Shown: positions 11,701-23,200 of the stretch, in pieces
Layout: the number at the start of each line of letters is the position of its first letter
Numbering within the stretch: the stretch's first letter is position 1
Source of the DNA: a virus
Virus record (IMG/VR): IMGVR_UViG_3300021373_003510
Span: 1 to 64,000 of that record
Direction: 5' to 3' (one strand)
Length of the DNA: 64,000 bases
Made by a program: the position numbers and the translations under genes
The notes under the pieces: model-generated
Databases searched by the model: none
Told to the model about the DNA's origin: nothing
Seen by the model: the letters and a program-made list of their open reading frames with translations, nothing else

Positions 11701-13722
11701 AATTGTATTAGATATAAAGTTCCATATAAAGGTTAAGCCACCGTATTGACCTTGCTCTCCTTGTAATCCTTGAATACCTTGTAAGCCTTGTGCACCTTGG
11801 ATACCAGTTGTACCAGTAGTTCCCTGAACACCTTGAAGTCCCTGTAGTCCTTGAGAACCTTGGATACCTGTTGTACCTTGAACACCTTGAGTACCTTGTA
11901 TTGCCTCACCTTGGATACCTTGTAAACCCTGTGTACCTTGGATACCTGTTGTACCTTGAACGCCTTGAACACCCTGAACACCTTGTGGACCGAAGTTACC
12001 TTGTAATCCTTGAACGCCTTGTAAACCTTGAATACCACGATCACCGTTTCTTGAGAATGTTAAACGAACGTCAATGCCGTTTGTGAATACATCTGCACCG
12101 CTTATTTTTTCAACGGCATATTCCCAATAACCAGTCTTATCTGTTATCGTATCAATTTTAAATAATGCTTGATCGTAAATATCAACTGCATTAATAACTC
12201 TTACATAACCTTTAGGAGAACCAACAATTGAGTTAAGTTCAGCAGACAAGCCATCCATAACATTGTTGCCACTTTGATCTTCATCATCAATCCATAGCTT
12301 AAGGTTTGAATCTGTTAAATCGGTATCACTAAAACGAATCGTTCCTGTGCCAGGATCTGCATCAGTTGTATTATTGTCGTAATCGTAATCGTATGTTATA
12401 CCACCAAAGTCACCAGTAGAACCTTGTAATCCTTGGAGTCCTTGAACACCTTGTAATCCTTGAAGACCCTGAACACCTTGTAATCCTTGAAGACCTTGAG
12501 TTCCATCGAAGCCTTGAATACCGGTTGTTCCTTGAACGCCTTGAGTACCTTGTGGTCCAAGTAAACCTTGTGTACCTTGAACACCTTGAGTACCTTGCGA
12601 TCCTGTAGTACCTTGAACACCTTGTGTACCTGTTCTTACAAAAGATAATATGAAAGCAGGATCTGCAGCAACATTAGTTAATACTCCAGCTGAACTCGCA
12701 ATGTGATTTATAGATAATGTTAACCAACCTGTATTGTCAGTTACATTTGTAATTTCGTAAGTAATAAATTCTTGTGTATCACTAATTCTTGTTGCTTGTA
12801 AATAACCCTTAACAGGACCTGCTACTTGGTCAATAGAATTTAATAATGCTGATACATCTTTTGATTGTTTTGCCGTTGAATCAATGAATAAGGCAGAGGC
12901 AGTACTTGCTGAAGCACTGTTAATTGCGAACTTGCCTACTGTAGGATCTTGAGCAACTGTTGTAGTATCAAAGTCAAACTCAAATGATACTCCACCGTAT
13001 GAACCTGTATAACCTTGAACTCCAAAGAATCCTTGAATACCGGTGATACCTTGAACACCTTGTGGTCCTGCACGTCCTTGTGTTCCTTGGAAACCAAGAT
13101 CACCCTGAATACCGGTAATACCTTGGACACCTTGTGGACCACGTCTTCCTTGTAAACCTTGAATACCTAATAGACCTTGGACACCCTGAATACCTTGTAT
13201 GCCTCTAAATCCTTGGAAGCCACGATATCCTTGCTCTCCTTGAATACCTTCTTGACCTAATGTTCCTTGATTACCTTGTAATCCTTGAACTCCTTGGAAG
13301 CCTTGAACACCACGGAAAGATCCAATGTTAATCCATTGAGATCCATCATAAATCCATAACTCATCGTCAGCCTCATCAATAACACCTTCACCGATATTTG
13401 CTGAACCGAATGCTGCGTTTAAAGTTGCTTGCGGATCTCCACCAGAATCAACATCAGGAACTGAACCAATAATTGTAAAGCCAGGACCGTAATTACCTTG
13501 AACACCTTGATTACCTTGTATGCCAGAAAAACCTTGCGTTCCTTGAGGCCCTGTCCCAAGTGGCTGCCAGGTAGTACCGTCGGAATATCTTAACTCTCCG
13601 TTATCGGCATAAATCACTGCACCTTCAAAAGGAGCAGGATCGAGAGTGATAGGAAAGGACTGCGGAACACCGTGTCCGATTAACTGATTCTTTCCTGTCA
13701 ATGTTCCAAATTTACTGGCCAT
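8716..13722 (-). CDS. Collagen-like tail fibre with C-terminal S74 chaperone domain (1668 aa)
   Basis: A fibre built from long Gly-X-Y tracts, mostly G-X-Q (for example GIQGVQGLQG), expected to form a collagen-type triple helix. Four globular modules interrupt the tracts, starting GGVSFEFDF, GGITYDYDY, GGLTFIWNF and GGITFDYTF, each about 120 residues with a DPGTG-like motif. The last roughly 110 residues are a peptidase S74 intramolecular chaperone: TTSDESLKDNVETIG carries the conserved Ser and Lys, followed by GVIAQEVEKVIPEVV and a C-terminal helix. S74 domains trimerise fibres and usually cut themselves off. Trimeric adhesin function is inferred from this architecture. Confidence 0.9.
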   Translation of the reverse strand: MASKFGTLTGKNQLIGHGVPQSFPITLDPAPFEGAVIYADNGELRYSDGTTWQPLGTGPQGTQGFSGIQGNQGVQGNYGPGFTIIGSVPDVDSGGDPQATLNAAFGSANIGEGVIDEADDELWIYDGSQWINIGSFRGVQGFQGVQGLQGNQGTLGQEGIQGEQGYRGFQGFRGIQGIQGVQGLLGIQGLQGRRGPQGVQGITGIQGDLGFQGTQGRAGPQGVQGITGIQGFFGVQGYTGSYGGVSFEFDFDTTTVAQDPTVGKFAINSASASTASALFIDSTAKQSKDVSALLNSIDQVAGPVKGYLQATRISDTQEFITYEITNVTDNTGWLTLSINHIASSAGVLTNVAADPAFILSFVRTGTQGVQGTTGSQGTQGVQGTQGLLGPQGTQGVQGTTGIQGFDGTQGLQGLQGVQGLQGLQGVQGLQGLQGSTGDFGGITYDYDYDNNTTDADPGTGTIRFSDTDLTDSNLKLWIDDEDQSGNNVMDGLSAELNSIVGSPKGYVRVINAVDIYDQALFKIDTITDKTGYWEYAVEKISGADVFTNGIDVRLTFSRNGDRGIQGLQGVQGLQGNFGPQGVQGVQGVQGTTGIQGTQGLQGIQGEAIQGTQGVQGTTGIQGSQGLQGLQGVQGTTGTTGIQGAQGLQGIQGLQGEQGQYGGLTFIWNFISNTIGGTDPGTNNFKFNNSNPSLATLITLDDIPADQYSQEVDAFLDFIDSQPGTVKGYLKVQEGNYDDGQGPAGHHWLIYEITDWTWDSGAKNYGYFDVTYVDGNVTNWQTAVNAVHGPAALITFIPRGPAGIQGAQGLQGLQGLQGLTGAGIQGPQGLQGSLGLQGAEGSFGGITFDYTFSTDTINNDPGIGNLKLNNSSYSSATALYIDDRDDNFINIEPFLRTVDDSTSPIKGHFKITKKSQPEVFQIFTISALAEPTGYFILTCAFVSGNGTFSDGEDVTITFARTGDIGSTGAQGLQGLQGVQGTFGLQGLQGSTGAGAQGSVGPQGLQGPQGTQGLQGNTGATGIQGVQGEAGVQGGLGIQGESGAGAQGIQGIQGITGSQGIGGVGSDGFQGTQGIQGVQGTDGADGPQGPAGGEGQPGGPGSQGTQGTTGAGIQGPQGIQGLTGIGQDGLQGIQGLQGASGTGSQGVQGPLGFQGLQGTQGISGITGAGTQGVQGVQGSDGPQGLQGFDGAGIQGPSGPQGIQGLIGAGSPGPQGTQGVGIQGGVGPQGIQGIGGDGNQGTQGIQGFQGIQGPPGTGAPGVQGPQGTQGVQGESGDLGSAGPQGTQGIQGDLGIQGENGSGLQGIQGGAGPQGAQGNAGGTGGAGAQGPIGNQGVQGITGIQGEQGSGSIGIQGPPGAQGPTGEDATGTQGPSGPIGPQGVQGVQGTLGFQGSSGGGPQGIQGESGLPGSQGADGFQGPAGPAGPQGVSGITGSGLQGIQGLIGFQGAVGNTGAQGTTGSSGSVDTGSIHTSGLQGTAMFITMTQGGSGARPLYGTTTPNPGGQQNFFYTANDDELTLENLKIDGSVTLNGSTITTWPTGGGGSGNLNNIVEDTTPQLGGNLDGQTYNITTTGDITAANFNTTSDESLKDNVETIGNALDKVLQLRGVNFNWIENGEAATGVIAQEVEKVIPEVVAQRDDGTKTVSYGNLVGILIEAIKEQQKEIDGLKK

Positions 13723-13761
13723 TTATTTTATTTCCTTAAAGTTCAACCTTTATTAATAATA

Positions 13762-13769
13762 TATTTATT
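13762..13769 (-). promoter_or_regulatory. Candidate late promoter AATAAATA
   Basis: One mismatch to TATAAATA on the minus strand, about 40 nt upstream of the collagen-like fibre start and just past the start of the 51-nt gap after the 141-residue gene. Confidence 0.5.
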
Positions 13770-13773
13770 CAGA

Positions 13774-14199
13774 TTAAACAACATCGTCTTCTTCAGACTG
13801 ACCTTGTGTAAACGAAATAGTTGCGTGAATTGCTAAATCCGCCGTTGCTTCGATTTTTAACTCGTCACCTGTCTTCAAAAACTGGCCGTTTAATGGAATC
13901 GGTATTGTCTCATATGCTGGAATCGGCATGTTTTTGAGGATGTAGAATTCTGCATTTTCAACTTCTCTATGCATTTGTAAATCAACATTAACAGTATTAG
14001 CTGTAACATTGCACAATACAAGAGGTGAGATAATTTCAGCAACACCCGGTTCAATAACATTAGATCCACCAAAGACAAGCTCAGGAACATTATACTGAGG
14101 ACAATCCACAATAACGCTCATATTAGTCGTAACGACTTTACTAATCGCAATTGGTTTTGCATCAGGTGCCTGAGATGTATTAATAGTTGTAATTGCCAT
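13774..14199 (-). CDS. Small beta-rich virion protein, unknown (141 aa)
   Basis: No catalytic motif recognised. The sequence reads as a beta-sandwich: TANTVNVDLQMHRE, then a segment ending KTGDELKIEATADLAIHATI and an acidic tail EEDDVV. Similar small proteins with a KTGDxL...A pattern occur among marine phage structural genes. It lies 17 nt after the stop-to-start interval below the 3753-residue gene, with no promoter between, so it is probably co-transcribed with it. Structural role is inferred from position. Confidence 0.7.
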   Translation of the reverse strand: MAITTINTSQAPDAKPIAISKVVTTNMSVIVDCPQYNVPELVFGGSNVIEPGVAEIISPLVLCNVTANTVNVDLQMHREVENAEFYILKNMPIPAYETIPIPLNGQFLKTGDELKIEATADLAIHATISFTQGQSEEDDVV

Positions 14200-14216
14200 T
14201 TCTTATTTTCCTATAT

Positions 14217-17200
14217 TTAAATTACTGCTCTTGAGTTCGAAGCTCTTCTTGCTAGCTTACGAACCGAAGAGGTAAATGGTCGGCCTTCAATTCGACCTGT
14301 TCGACCGTTAATTCTTAATCCTCTTGCGAAGTACTGGTTATTCAATTCATCAGCACCTGACCATCGGATTCTACCACCGTCCTCATTAAGAACCGAAGCA
14401 ACCGCTGATATAGCAGCACCTAAGTTTCTAAAGTTCAGAGGCAATGCATTTCTGTTAACACCAGCTGATGCACCGTTAAACTGGTGAGCAATAGATTCAA
14501 CCAACGATCCGAATATTAATGTTTCAGGTCTCAATACATTGTCTTTCAGACAGTCGTTGAATAATCCTTCAATCATCAATGAGTGAGTTGAATCAGGAGA
14601 TAGGTTATTAACAATATATGTTCTCATTCTATCCCACGACCCAACAAACGCATCTAACAAGTCTGTATTGTTAGCACCTTCTAATACCCAAGTTGAACCA
14701 TTCCAATAATATATATTACCTGCATAGAAGTTTGTGGTATAATCAGTAGCTACAATGTATGCCCAGTTTGGTTTCATTCCAGTGATTGCTGAAAGATCTG
14801 AAACTTGAGCAACTGAACCCTTATACTTCAATCCTTGCATTGTTGGGTTGAATACTGGGAACACATGAGTTCCGTCGTAATCAAATAACGATGCTGTAAA
14901 TGTTCTTATTGCATTCTGATTTCCGTTTGTTGTATAACTCGGAACTGGTACAGTAACATCTTCGTATTTGAAATCGTTCTGTAAAGCAGTCAGAAGGTTT
15001 CTTGCATCTCTTCTTGTTAAGTTAATATCAAGGAAGTCATAAGTAGCATTTACATATCTTACAGTATCTTTCTGTAATTCTTTTCTTCTTGTTTGTAAAA
15101 CATTTCGAGCATCAACAAATGGTGCTGCAGCATAACTGTAATCAGGTTCTTCCTTAACAGGTAAGTACTTAGTATCATTATTTATTTGAGTAAAGAAGAA
15201 GATATCAGCAAGGTCTTTAACCTTTTTACTTTCAACTTCAGTTCCTATTTCACCAAGTATCTTCATACCTGGGTATTCACCGATTACGATATCTTTACAA
15301 ATCTTACCTAGTTGACGATATGACTTAGCAGTTGGTGCTCGTTGATCTTCAGGCAATCTGTAAACTTGATTCCAGAAGTAGAAATCAGCGTTCCATCTTG
15401 AAGCAGTATTACCACCGAAGTTCAAGTCGAAGCTGAATGCATCAAGTAAGAAACCTGTATCTCTTCTACACTTATCTTTGTTATAATCAAGTACATTAAA
15501 TTGACTGTTTATAAATTCAGTTACATCGGAAGCAAGTTCTTCAGTATTATCAACAAGTTTCTGAGCAGCATTGTTAAGTTCAGTTGTTGGGAAACTTGAA
15601 TTTGAATAAGGTCTTGGTAATTCATCATTATCATTAGCTCTTATTGAATTCTCAATAACACCAACCAAGTTAACAACCTCAGTACCTTCAACCGAAGTAG
15701 CCGCCGTACCTAATGTATTTTGCGGAGTTAAAGTATATGTACTTGCATTGGTTACTGGAGTTTCTTGAACTACCTGAGACATTGCAGTACCAAGCAATTG
15801 TAATATGTCAGCATATTGTCTCTGCTGATCTACAGGAAGTACTGATACTCCTTTCTCAAAGTAAATGCCTGCTGATTGTAATGTTGCGAAGTTTGTTTCA
15901 TGTTGAATATCGTGTGATATAGCATCAATAGTATATCCTATATCTCTTCTACATCTTGCTCTTGGGAAACTCAATCCGTTATGATTAACTGATATATAAC
16001 TTATAACACCTTCTGCAGCAGTATGAGATAATTTCTCAACAAGCTCTTTAGCAGTTATATAGTTATCTCCCATCCAAGTTTGATCCACATCAATTCTTTC
16101 AGGAATTGTAGCTCTTACCTCGTAAGAATCATCAACTGCATCAGCAATAAGTTCAACAAGCTTTCTTGTAGCAATACAAGTATCTGGATTTGCACCATGT
16201 ATTGAGAAGTCTTGAGCTTCTGTTGATTGATACGAAGGTACGCCGTTCCAATATTCGTATTTCGTTACAATATCACCAGTGTAATATTTTCCGGTTCTTG
16301 GGAATAGTTTTGTTTCAATATCCTTAGCACCAACAACATGTTCTATAACTTTTGCCATGTGGAGGAATGCATCTCTTGAACCCATTCTTTGTTCGATCTG
16401 CAATCCAGTATTTACTGTATTTTCAAAATACATTCCTGCAGTTTGAACTGAAGCTGCATTACCGCCATATTGAATATCGTGAGAAACTGCATCAATAATA
16501 TATCCAACATCTCTTCTGCATTTATTTTCACTGAATGGAAGTATGTCATAATTTTCTGCAAGATGAGCAAGCAAGTCTTTAGCAACTGTTTCTTTAACTC
16601 CAAGTACTTCATTAAACGCTGCTTGATTAACTGCATCGTAAACTGATACTTTAGGCAATTCATAAGCAGGATTTAAAAGTAAGGTTGCACTTGCAAGAGC
16701 ATCTGCACAAAGATCAAATAGACCTTCCATTTCGGCACCTAGCGGAGCACCACCTGAACCTGAACTGAAGTCTTGAGTTAACGCATTGCCTGTTGATTTC
16801 AAACCACCTATGTCAGTATCTTGGACAATTAAATCAACACAATCTCCAAGATGCTTAAACAGCGCAACTGAAGGTTCAATTTGATCTTCAGGTAAACCAA
16901 CATTAACTCCCTGTTCAAAATAAAGTCGAGTAAAGTTTTGAGTAGCAAAGTTACCTTGATGTTGTCCATCAAATGAAACTGCATCAATTAAGTATCCTGT
17001 GTCTCTTTCGCATTTAGCAACATCGTAAACATGACTTGGTCTGTTCGCAGCAAGCCATGCTGTTGCTTCAGCTATTAAGAACGCTTTGTTATTTTGTAGT
17101 TGAGATCTACCGTTAATTCGAGCAACACCTTGAGCATTACCTGTAAATACGATTGTATCAGCAGCAGCTCTACCATTTGTCATAACATCAATGATTTCAT

Positions 17201-20200
17201 CAAATGCTTCTTCAACTTTAACCTTTAGTGCTGAATCGGTAACTGCCTTAACTGCTAAACCTTTCGCAAATTTAATGCCTTCAACTGTCTCAGTTAATTG
17301 TTCGTTAATTACTCTGTTTGTACTTACGGTGTCAATTCTGTAAGCAGTACCGTTAAATACTGCATTATAGTTAGAACCTGTAAGTACATCAACTGCAACT
17401 GCATCAAGAAGTAAACCTAGGTCTCTCTTACATCTATCTCCATCAAATGTATAATAACGATCTTTCAGATAACCTTGTACTTCTTCAATAATAAAGTCTC
17501 TGTTTTGTTGTAATTGCTTTCTTGCTAATGTTCTGTTTGGATCGAACGAAGCCTTAGTTAATGTTGGGAATTCATCATCTTCGATATTTACATCATCAAC
17601 CAAGTCGGCAATTGTATTAATTAAATCATGTACTATTGTACCTGTTGCTGCATTAGCCGCAGTTCCATCTGTATTTTGATAAGGACCTGTACTAATTGAA
17701 CCAACATCAGCAGAAACAAATGTATGTGGATATTGACCTGAGCCACCGCCACCAACATTCATTGTGATAGTTGTACTAGTGATTGCTGTAATCGTAACCG
17801 CTTTATTATAATACGGATGATGTTTCTGTGGTGAGGTATGGTTTTGCTGACCACTACCCATATCACAACTGAATGTAAATCCTTCAGGTTTCAGATAAAC
17901 TTTATTACCTACATCAAGTGTATGAGTTCCAATTGTTGCTGTGAATACTCCAGTTGCCGGATCGTAAGTGGCATTACTTGGATTGAATGTCGTAAATGTT
18001 GTGGTATGAGCAACTTCTTTAACAACCTTTTCAGCAACATCTGCTAGGTGAGCAAATGCTTTTCTTGTTGGTTCGCGTTGTTCATAAGGCAATACATTAA
18101 TTGCTTCTCTCAATCCTGAAACATTGGCAGTATCTTCATAATCGGATAATGTTTTAAATTGTCCTTTTACTTCAATAGGCAATACATTAGTTGATCTTAA
18201 CTGTTCGTAATCCGCTGATGCAGAATCGAATCTTCTAAAGTAATAATCAAATACTTCTAATGTATTTTCATTTCCACCGTATTCAATATCTCTTGATACT
18301 GCGTCAACAATTAAACCAACATCCCTTTCGCAAACTTCCTTAGCGTAAGGTAATCCGTTGTGTTCTTTTCTTAGGTAATCAATTACTGACAACGATAGAT
18401 TTTCTGTTATACCATCAATTGCTTCACAAGCAGCTACCATTGCAGTTTCAACATTAGGTTCGATGTAAGCAGGTAAATGATCTATTGTATCATCAGAGAT
18501 TGCTTGAGTTACAATATTAACTCTATCTCTTGCTAAGTTAGCAACCTCGATACCTCTATCGGTTCCTGAAACATCTTGAGATACAGCATTTCCTGCAGAA
18601 GGTGTAATAGTAATATCTCTAACAATATTCCAACATACATCGGCAATATGTTCCCATGTTTTGTATGTAGGTTCTTTTTGGTCAGCAGGTAATACTGAAT
18701 TTGCATTTTCAAAATACAATCTTGCGAAGTTGACAGTACATGTATTACCGCCAAACTTAACATCTTGTATTAATGAATCAACCAAGTAACCTGTATCTCT
18801 TTCACAATCGGCAACACTATATGTTAGTGAAGGATAATTAGCTGCAATGTAAGCAGTAGTTTCAGCAATAATAAATGCTCTGTTGAGAAGTAGTTGATTA
18901 GCAGCTTGTTTATGATCTTCAGTTAAAGCAGCTTCAGCTCCGTATGTCTTAGTTCCAACAGCACTTGAACCATTTTGTAAGATATCTATAATCTTATCAA
19001 AGTGTTGGTTTGAGCGAGTTAATGCAGTTCCTGTAACATTAGGATCGGCAGCAACCTCAGCCTTTAAGTAATTAATTGCACCTACTGTTTGTACTAACTG
19101 ATCGTTAATAACTTTGTTAGCACCTACAGAACCAGTTCTATAACCTAATCCCATGAATTGAGAATTCCAAGTAGAACCTGTAGCAATATCTCTTCTTACT
19201 GAATCAAGAATGAATCCTGAATCTCTTGTACATTTTTCGCCGTTGAATACAAAGTATTCAGAATCTAAATAATCAGAAACTTCTTTTTGTAAGAACTCTC
19301 TGTTAATTTGCATTTGTTCTCTTGCATATTGACCTTGAGAGTTATAAGTAACTTTCGATACCGCATCTTTGATGACCGATACAAATGTATGGGCTCCACC
19401 TGAGCTTGCAGCTAACTGAATAGTAACATCATCACCATTTACAGCAGTGATAGCTTGCGGCTCTCTATAATTTGAATCGCCTTTTCTTGGGTATGAATGT
19501 TCAGTTGCATTACCATCCTGAGCACATGTATAAGTAAATGATAATGGAGCAATCTCAATATAATCATCTGTTGTTAAATCATGACCAGGAATTGTCATTA
19601 CACTGATTCCTGTAGCAGGATCGTATGTAGCAGTTGTTGGTGTATAATGCTTGACATAAGAAGCAGGATCTGTAAATACCAATGCGTCTGAATCAATACA
19701 TCCAACCTCAGCTCTAACGAATGTATGAGCCCCGCCAGGACCTGTTCCTACATTCATTGTAATTGTATCAGAGGTTACCGAAGTAATCTTTATAGGCTTC
19801 TTATAAGTAATACTATGATGTGATTGAGGAATAGCATGTTCATATACATTTCCATCTAATGCACAAGTAAATACAACCGAGCCTGGTTTAATTGATACGT
19901 AATCGCCTGCTTCTAAATTATGTTGTCCGATTGTGGCAACAAATACACCGGTTGTTTCGTCGTAAGTAGCAGTTCTTGGTGTATAAGTAGATACATAATT
20001 ACGTGTCTTAATATTATTTGGTGTTGCTGATATAAATGTATGAGCAGATGTATCAGTTGAAGTACCTGCATTAACTGTAATCGTTGTGTTTGTTGTAGCA
20101 GCTACTACTAATGGCTTCTTATAACCAGGATGTTCTCTTGTTCCTTTAATAGCGCCTGTGATAGCAGATACAAATGTATGAGCTCCACCGCCGTTTGTAG

Positions 20201-23200
20201 ATATACCTACATTACAACCAATTACATTTCCTTCGACTGAAGTTAATTTAACTGGCTTCTTAAAGAACGGATGATGTTCTTCAGGCACAGGGTGATTTGT
20301 TTGGTTATTATCAATTGCACAAGTAAATGTAATACCTCTTGGGGCAAATTCTATTTCATCCCCTACTCTCAATTTGTGCGTACCAATGTCTGCCGTAAAC
20401 TCACCTGTAGCAGGATCATAAGAAGCAGTGCTTGGAGTAAATCTTGTTACTGTTCTTGTTGGATATGAATGTTGAGTTGCATTACCATCCAAATCACAAG
20501 TATATGTTAAGCTCTCAGGAGCAATTAATATTTCTTGCCCAACTTGTAAATCGTGAGAACCAATTGTAAGTACAGTTAAACCTGTTAAAGGATCATAAGT
20601 AGAATTTGAAGTTGAATAAGTTTTACCTGTGCTGTTTAGCATATCAACAATTTTATCAAATGCTTCATCTGATCTGAACCCAGAAGCTTTATCATCAATT
20701 GCCTTAACATGTGTAATTGCATTATCGAGAGCAGATACAAATGTATGAGCGTTTGATCCACCGTACCCAACAAACATTGTGATAGTTGTTGGAGTTGTAG
20801 ATTCAATTGGACAAGGATGATTATAGAAAGGATGTCCTGGATTTGGAACAGCATCGTTTGTAGGTCCGCTTCCTGTATCACAACTAAATGTAACACCATC
20901 CTCAAGGAACCTTACGTAATCACCAGCTTTTAATTCGTGACGACCAATTGTAGCAGTAAAGATTCCTGTTTCAGGATCATATGTTGCATCAGTTGGAGTA
21001 AACGATTTTCCTTGGTTCTTCGCAGGAGTAATTGCATTTGCGACAGCGGATACAAATGTATGTGCTTGTTGACCTGTTGCTCCACCGTATCCTACGTTTA
21101 ATGTAATAGTTGTATTTGATACTCCTATGATTGGACAAGGAACTCCATTTGCGTATGGGTGATGAGCTTCAGGAACCGCGTGGTTTGTAGGACCTGACCC
21201 AGTATCACAACTGAATGTAATACCTTGCATCGCAAATACGACAGTATCTCCGACTGCCAATGTATGAGCTCCAATAGTTGCTTCCATGATTCCTGTAGAA
21301 GGATCGTATGTTGCATCAGTAGGTTGGAAACCATTTTCAGTTTGAAGCGTATTAACTCTTCTCTTAAGTTCGTTTATTGCACCAGTTGTTTGTGTCAACT
21401 GATCGTTAATTACATTATCAGCTAACTCTGTACCTGCACGATAAGCAAGTCCTGTCTGATATGCATTATAGTTTGAACCTGTTAAAATATCTCTTTCAAC
21501 TGCAGGTAAGATGTACTCTGTAATATCTCTTCTACATTTTTTAGAATCATATCTGAAGTATGTTTCATCAAGATATCCATCAACGTAATCTTGTAAGAAT
21601 CCTCTGTTTGCTTGTAATTGCTTTCTTGCGTTTCTCTTATTAGCAGGAATGTCTATACTATCAGACCACTTAATAGTATCACCTAATACTGAAACTGCAC
21701 CTGTTGCAGCTTCTACGAATTGATAATCAAATGCAAATGGCTGTGTACCAACGTTGACTGTAATTTTACCAGGGACTGCACCCAATACTTCGACTGGAGT
21801 TTCATGAGCAGGATAACCTGGTTTTGGATAATAAGATCTTGTTTTATGACCATCTCTGCTACAAGTCATGGTGAAACCACCTGTCTTAAGCAATACATAA
21901 TCGCCAACATTTAATCCATGACCTGACTGAATAGCATTTGGAGTAGCAGAAACAAATGTATGTACTTGTTGACCAGTATCTCCACCGTAACCAACATTCA
22001 TTCTTATCTTATTTTTACTTACACCAATAATTGGGCATGGCTTTTCGTAATAAGGATGATGAGCTTCAGGAACAGCGTGATTTGTAGGACCTGAACCAGT
22101 ATCGCAAGACCAAGTAATACTCTCAGGATTGAACCAAACAAAATCTCCTACTTCTAATTCATGCTTACCAATGTTTGCTTCCATAATTCCTGTAGCAGGA
22201 TCATAAGTTCCATCAGTCATTTGATGAGATTTTGAATCTCCTATTGTAATAACAAAAAGACCAGTTACTGGATCATAGGTTGCATTACTAGGTGTATATT
22301 GTTTTCCTTTATTCTCAAGGATTTGTAAAACATTATCGTAAGCATCATCAAGTCGTTGTGAAGCAAGATAAGAATCACCATCTATCAATTCATTAGTCTG
22401 ATCCTTTAATCTATTGTAAGCAGCAACTGTTTCGTTATTCTGATTTTCTATAACTGCCTTTCCTGCTTGCATATAATATGCTCGACCTGCAGTAAGTGAA
22501 TTATAGTTAGTATCAAATAACATATCATTCTTAACGGCAGGAATAATATAATCAGAAACATCTCGACGACAAGATTTGCTATCATATGCAAAGAACTCAT
22601 CGTTGTTTTCGATCCAATCAATTAGCTCTTCGGTAATGAACTCTCGATTGTCTTGTAATAGCTTTCTAGCAGCTGTTCGAGGCACTGAAGTATCTTGCCA
22701 TATAATCGGGTTAATGTTCTCTTCACCGTATTCTAAGACATTTAGAAGCTCGGCAAAGGATGTATCAATCCTTGAATTAATTTCATTATTTGCTGAAATA
22801 AAGATTTCTTTTGATCTATCTCTTAGGTATTCGTTTGCACCTTTTGTTTCTTCAAGCTGTTCACCAGGAACAACATAACTGATTGGAGACCTATAAGTAA
22901 TACCGGCAAGTCTTCCCCAATAGTTCGTATCAAGTGCAACGTCATAACCTGTACCATCAACTATGATACCTGAATCTCTTAAACATTTTTCTGAATCGTA
23001 TTCTTGATAACCTAATCCACCATTTGCTGAATTGGCTGTTAGGTAATAAACCATATCATCAATAATTTCTTCGGCATTATTATCAATAGTATCGGCAAAT
23101 GCAGTATTACCAATAATTGTTGCCGTTGTTCCTTTTGGAGCAAAGAACTCGGTAGTTCCTTTTGCTCGCATTGATATATCACCGAACTGAGTACCTGAGT

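Noticed and set aside
9897-12044. Many short frames in the collagen-like gene (both strands) with Leu/Glu- or Lys/Val-rich repeats
   Set aside because: These are out-of-frame or antisense readings of the G-x-Q repeats, not independent proteins.
8716-13722. CRISPR-like look of the short direct repeats
   Set aside because: Repeats are 9-nt, in frame and encode Gly-X-Gln; there are no spacers of constant length and no cas genes.
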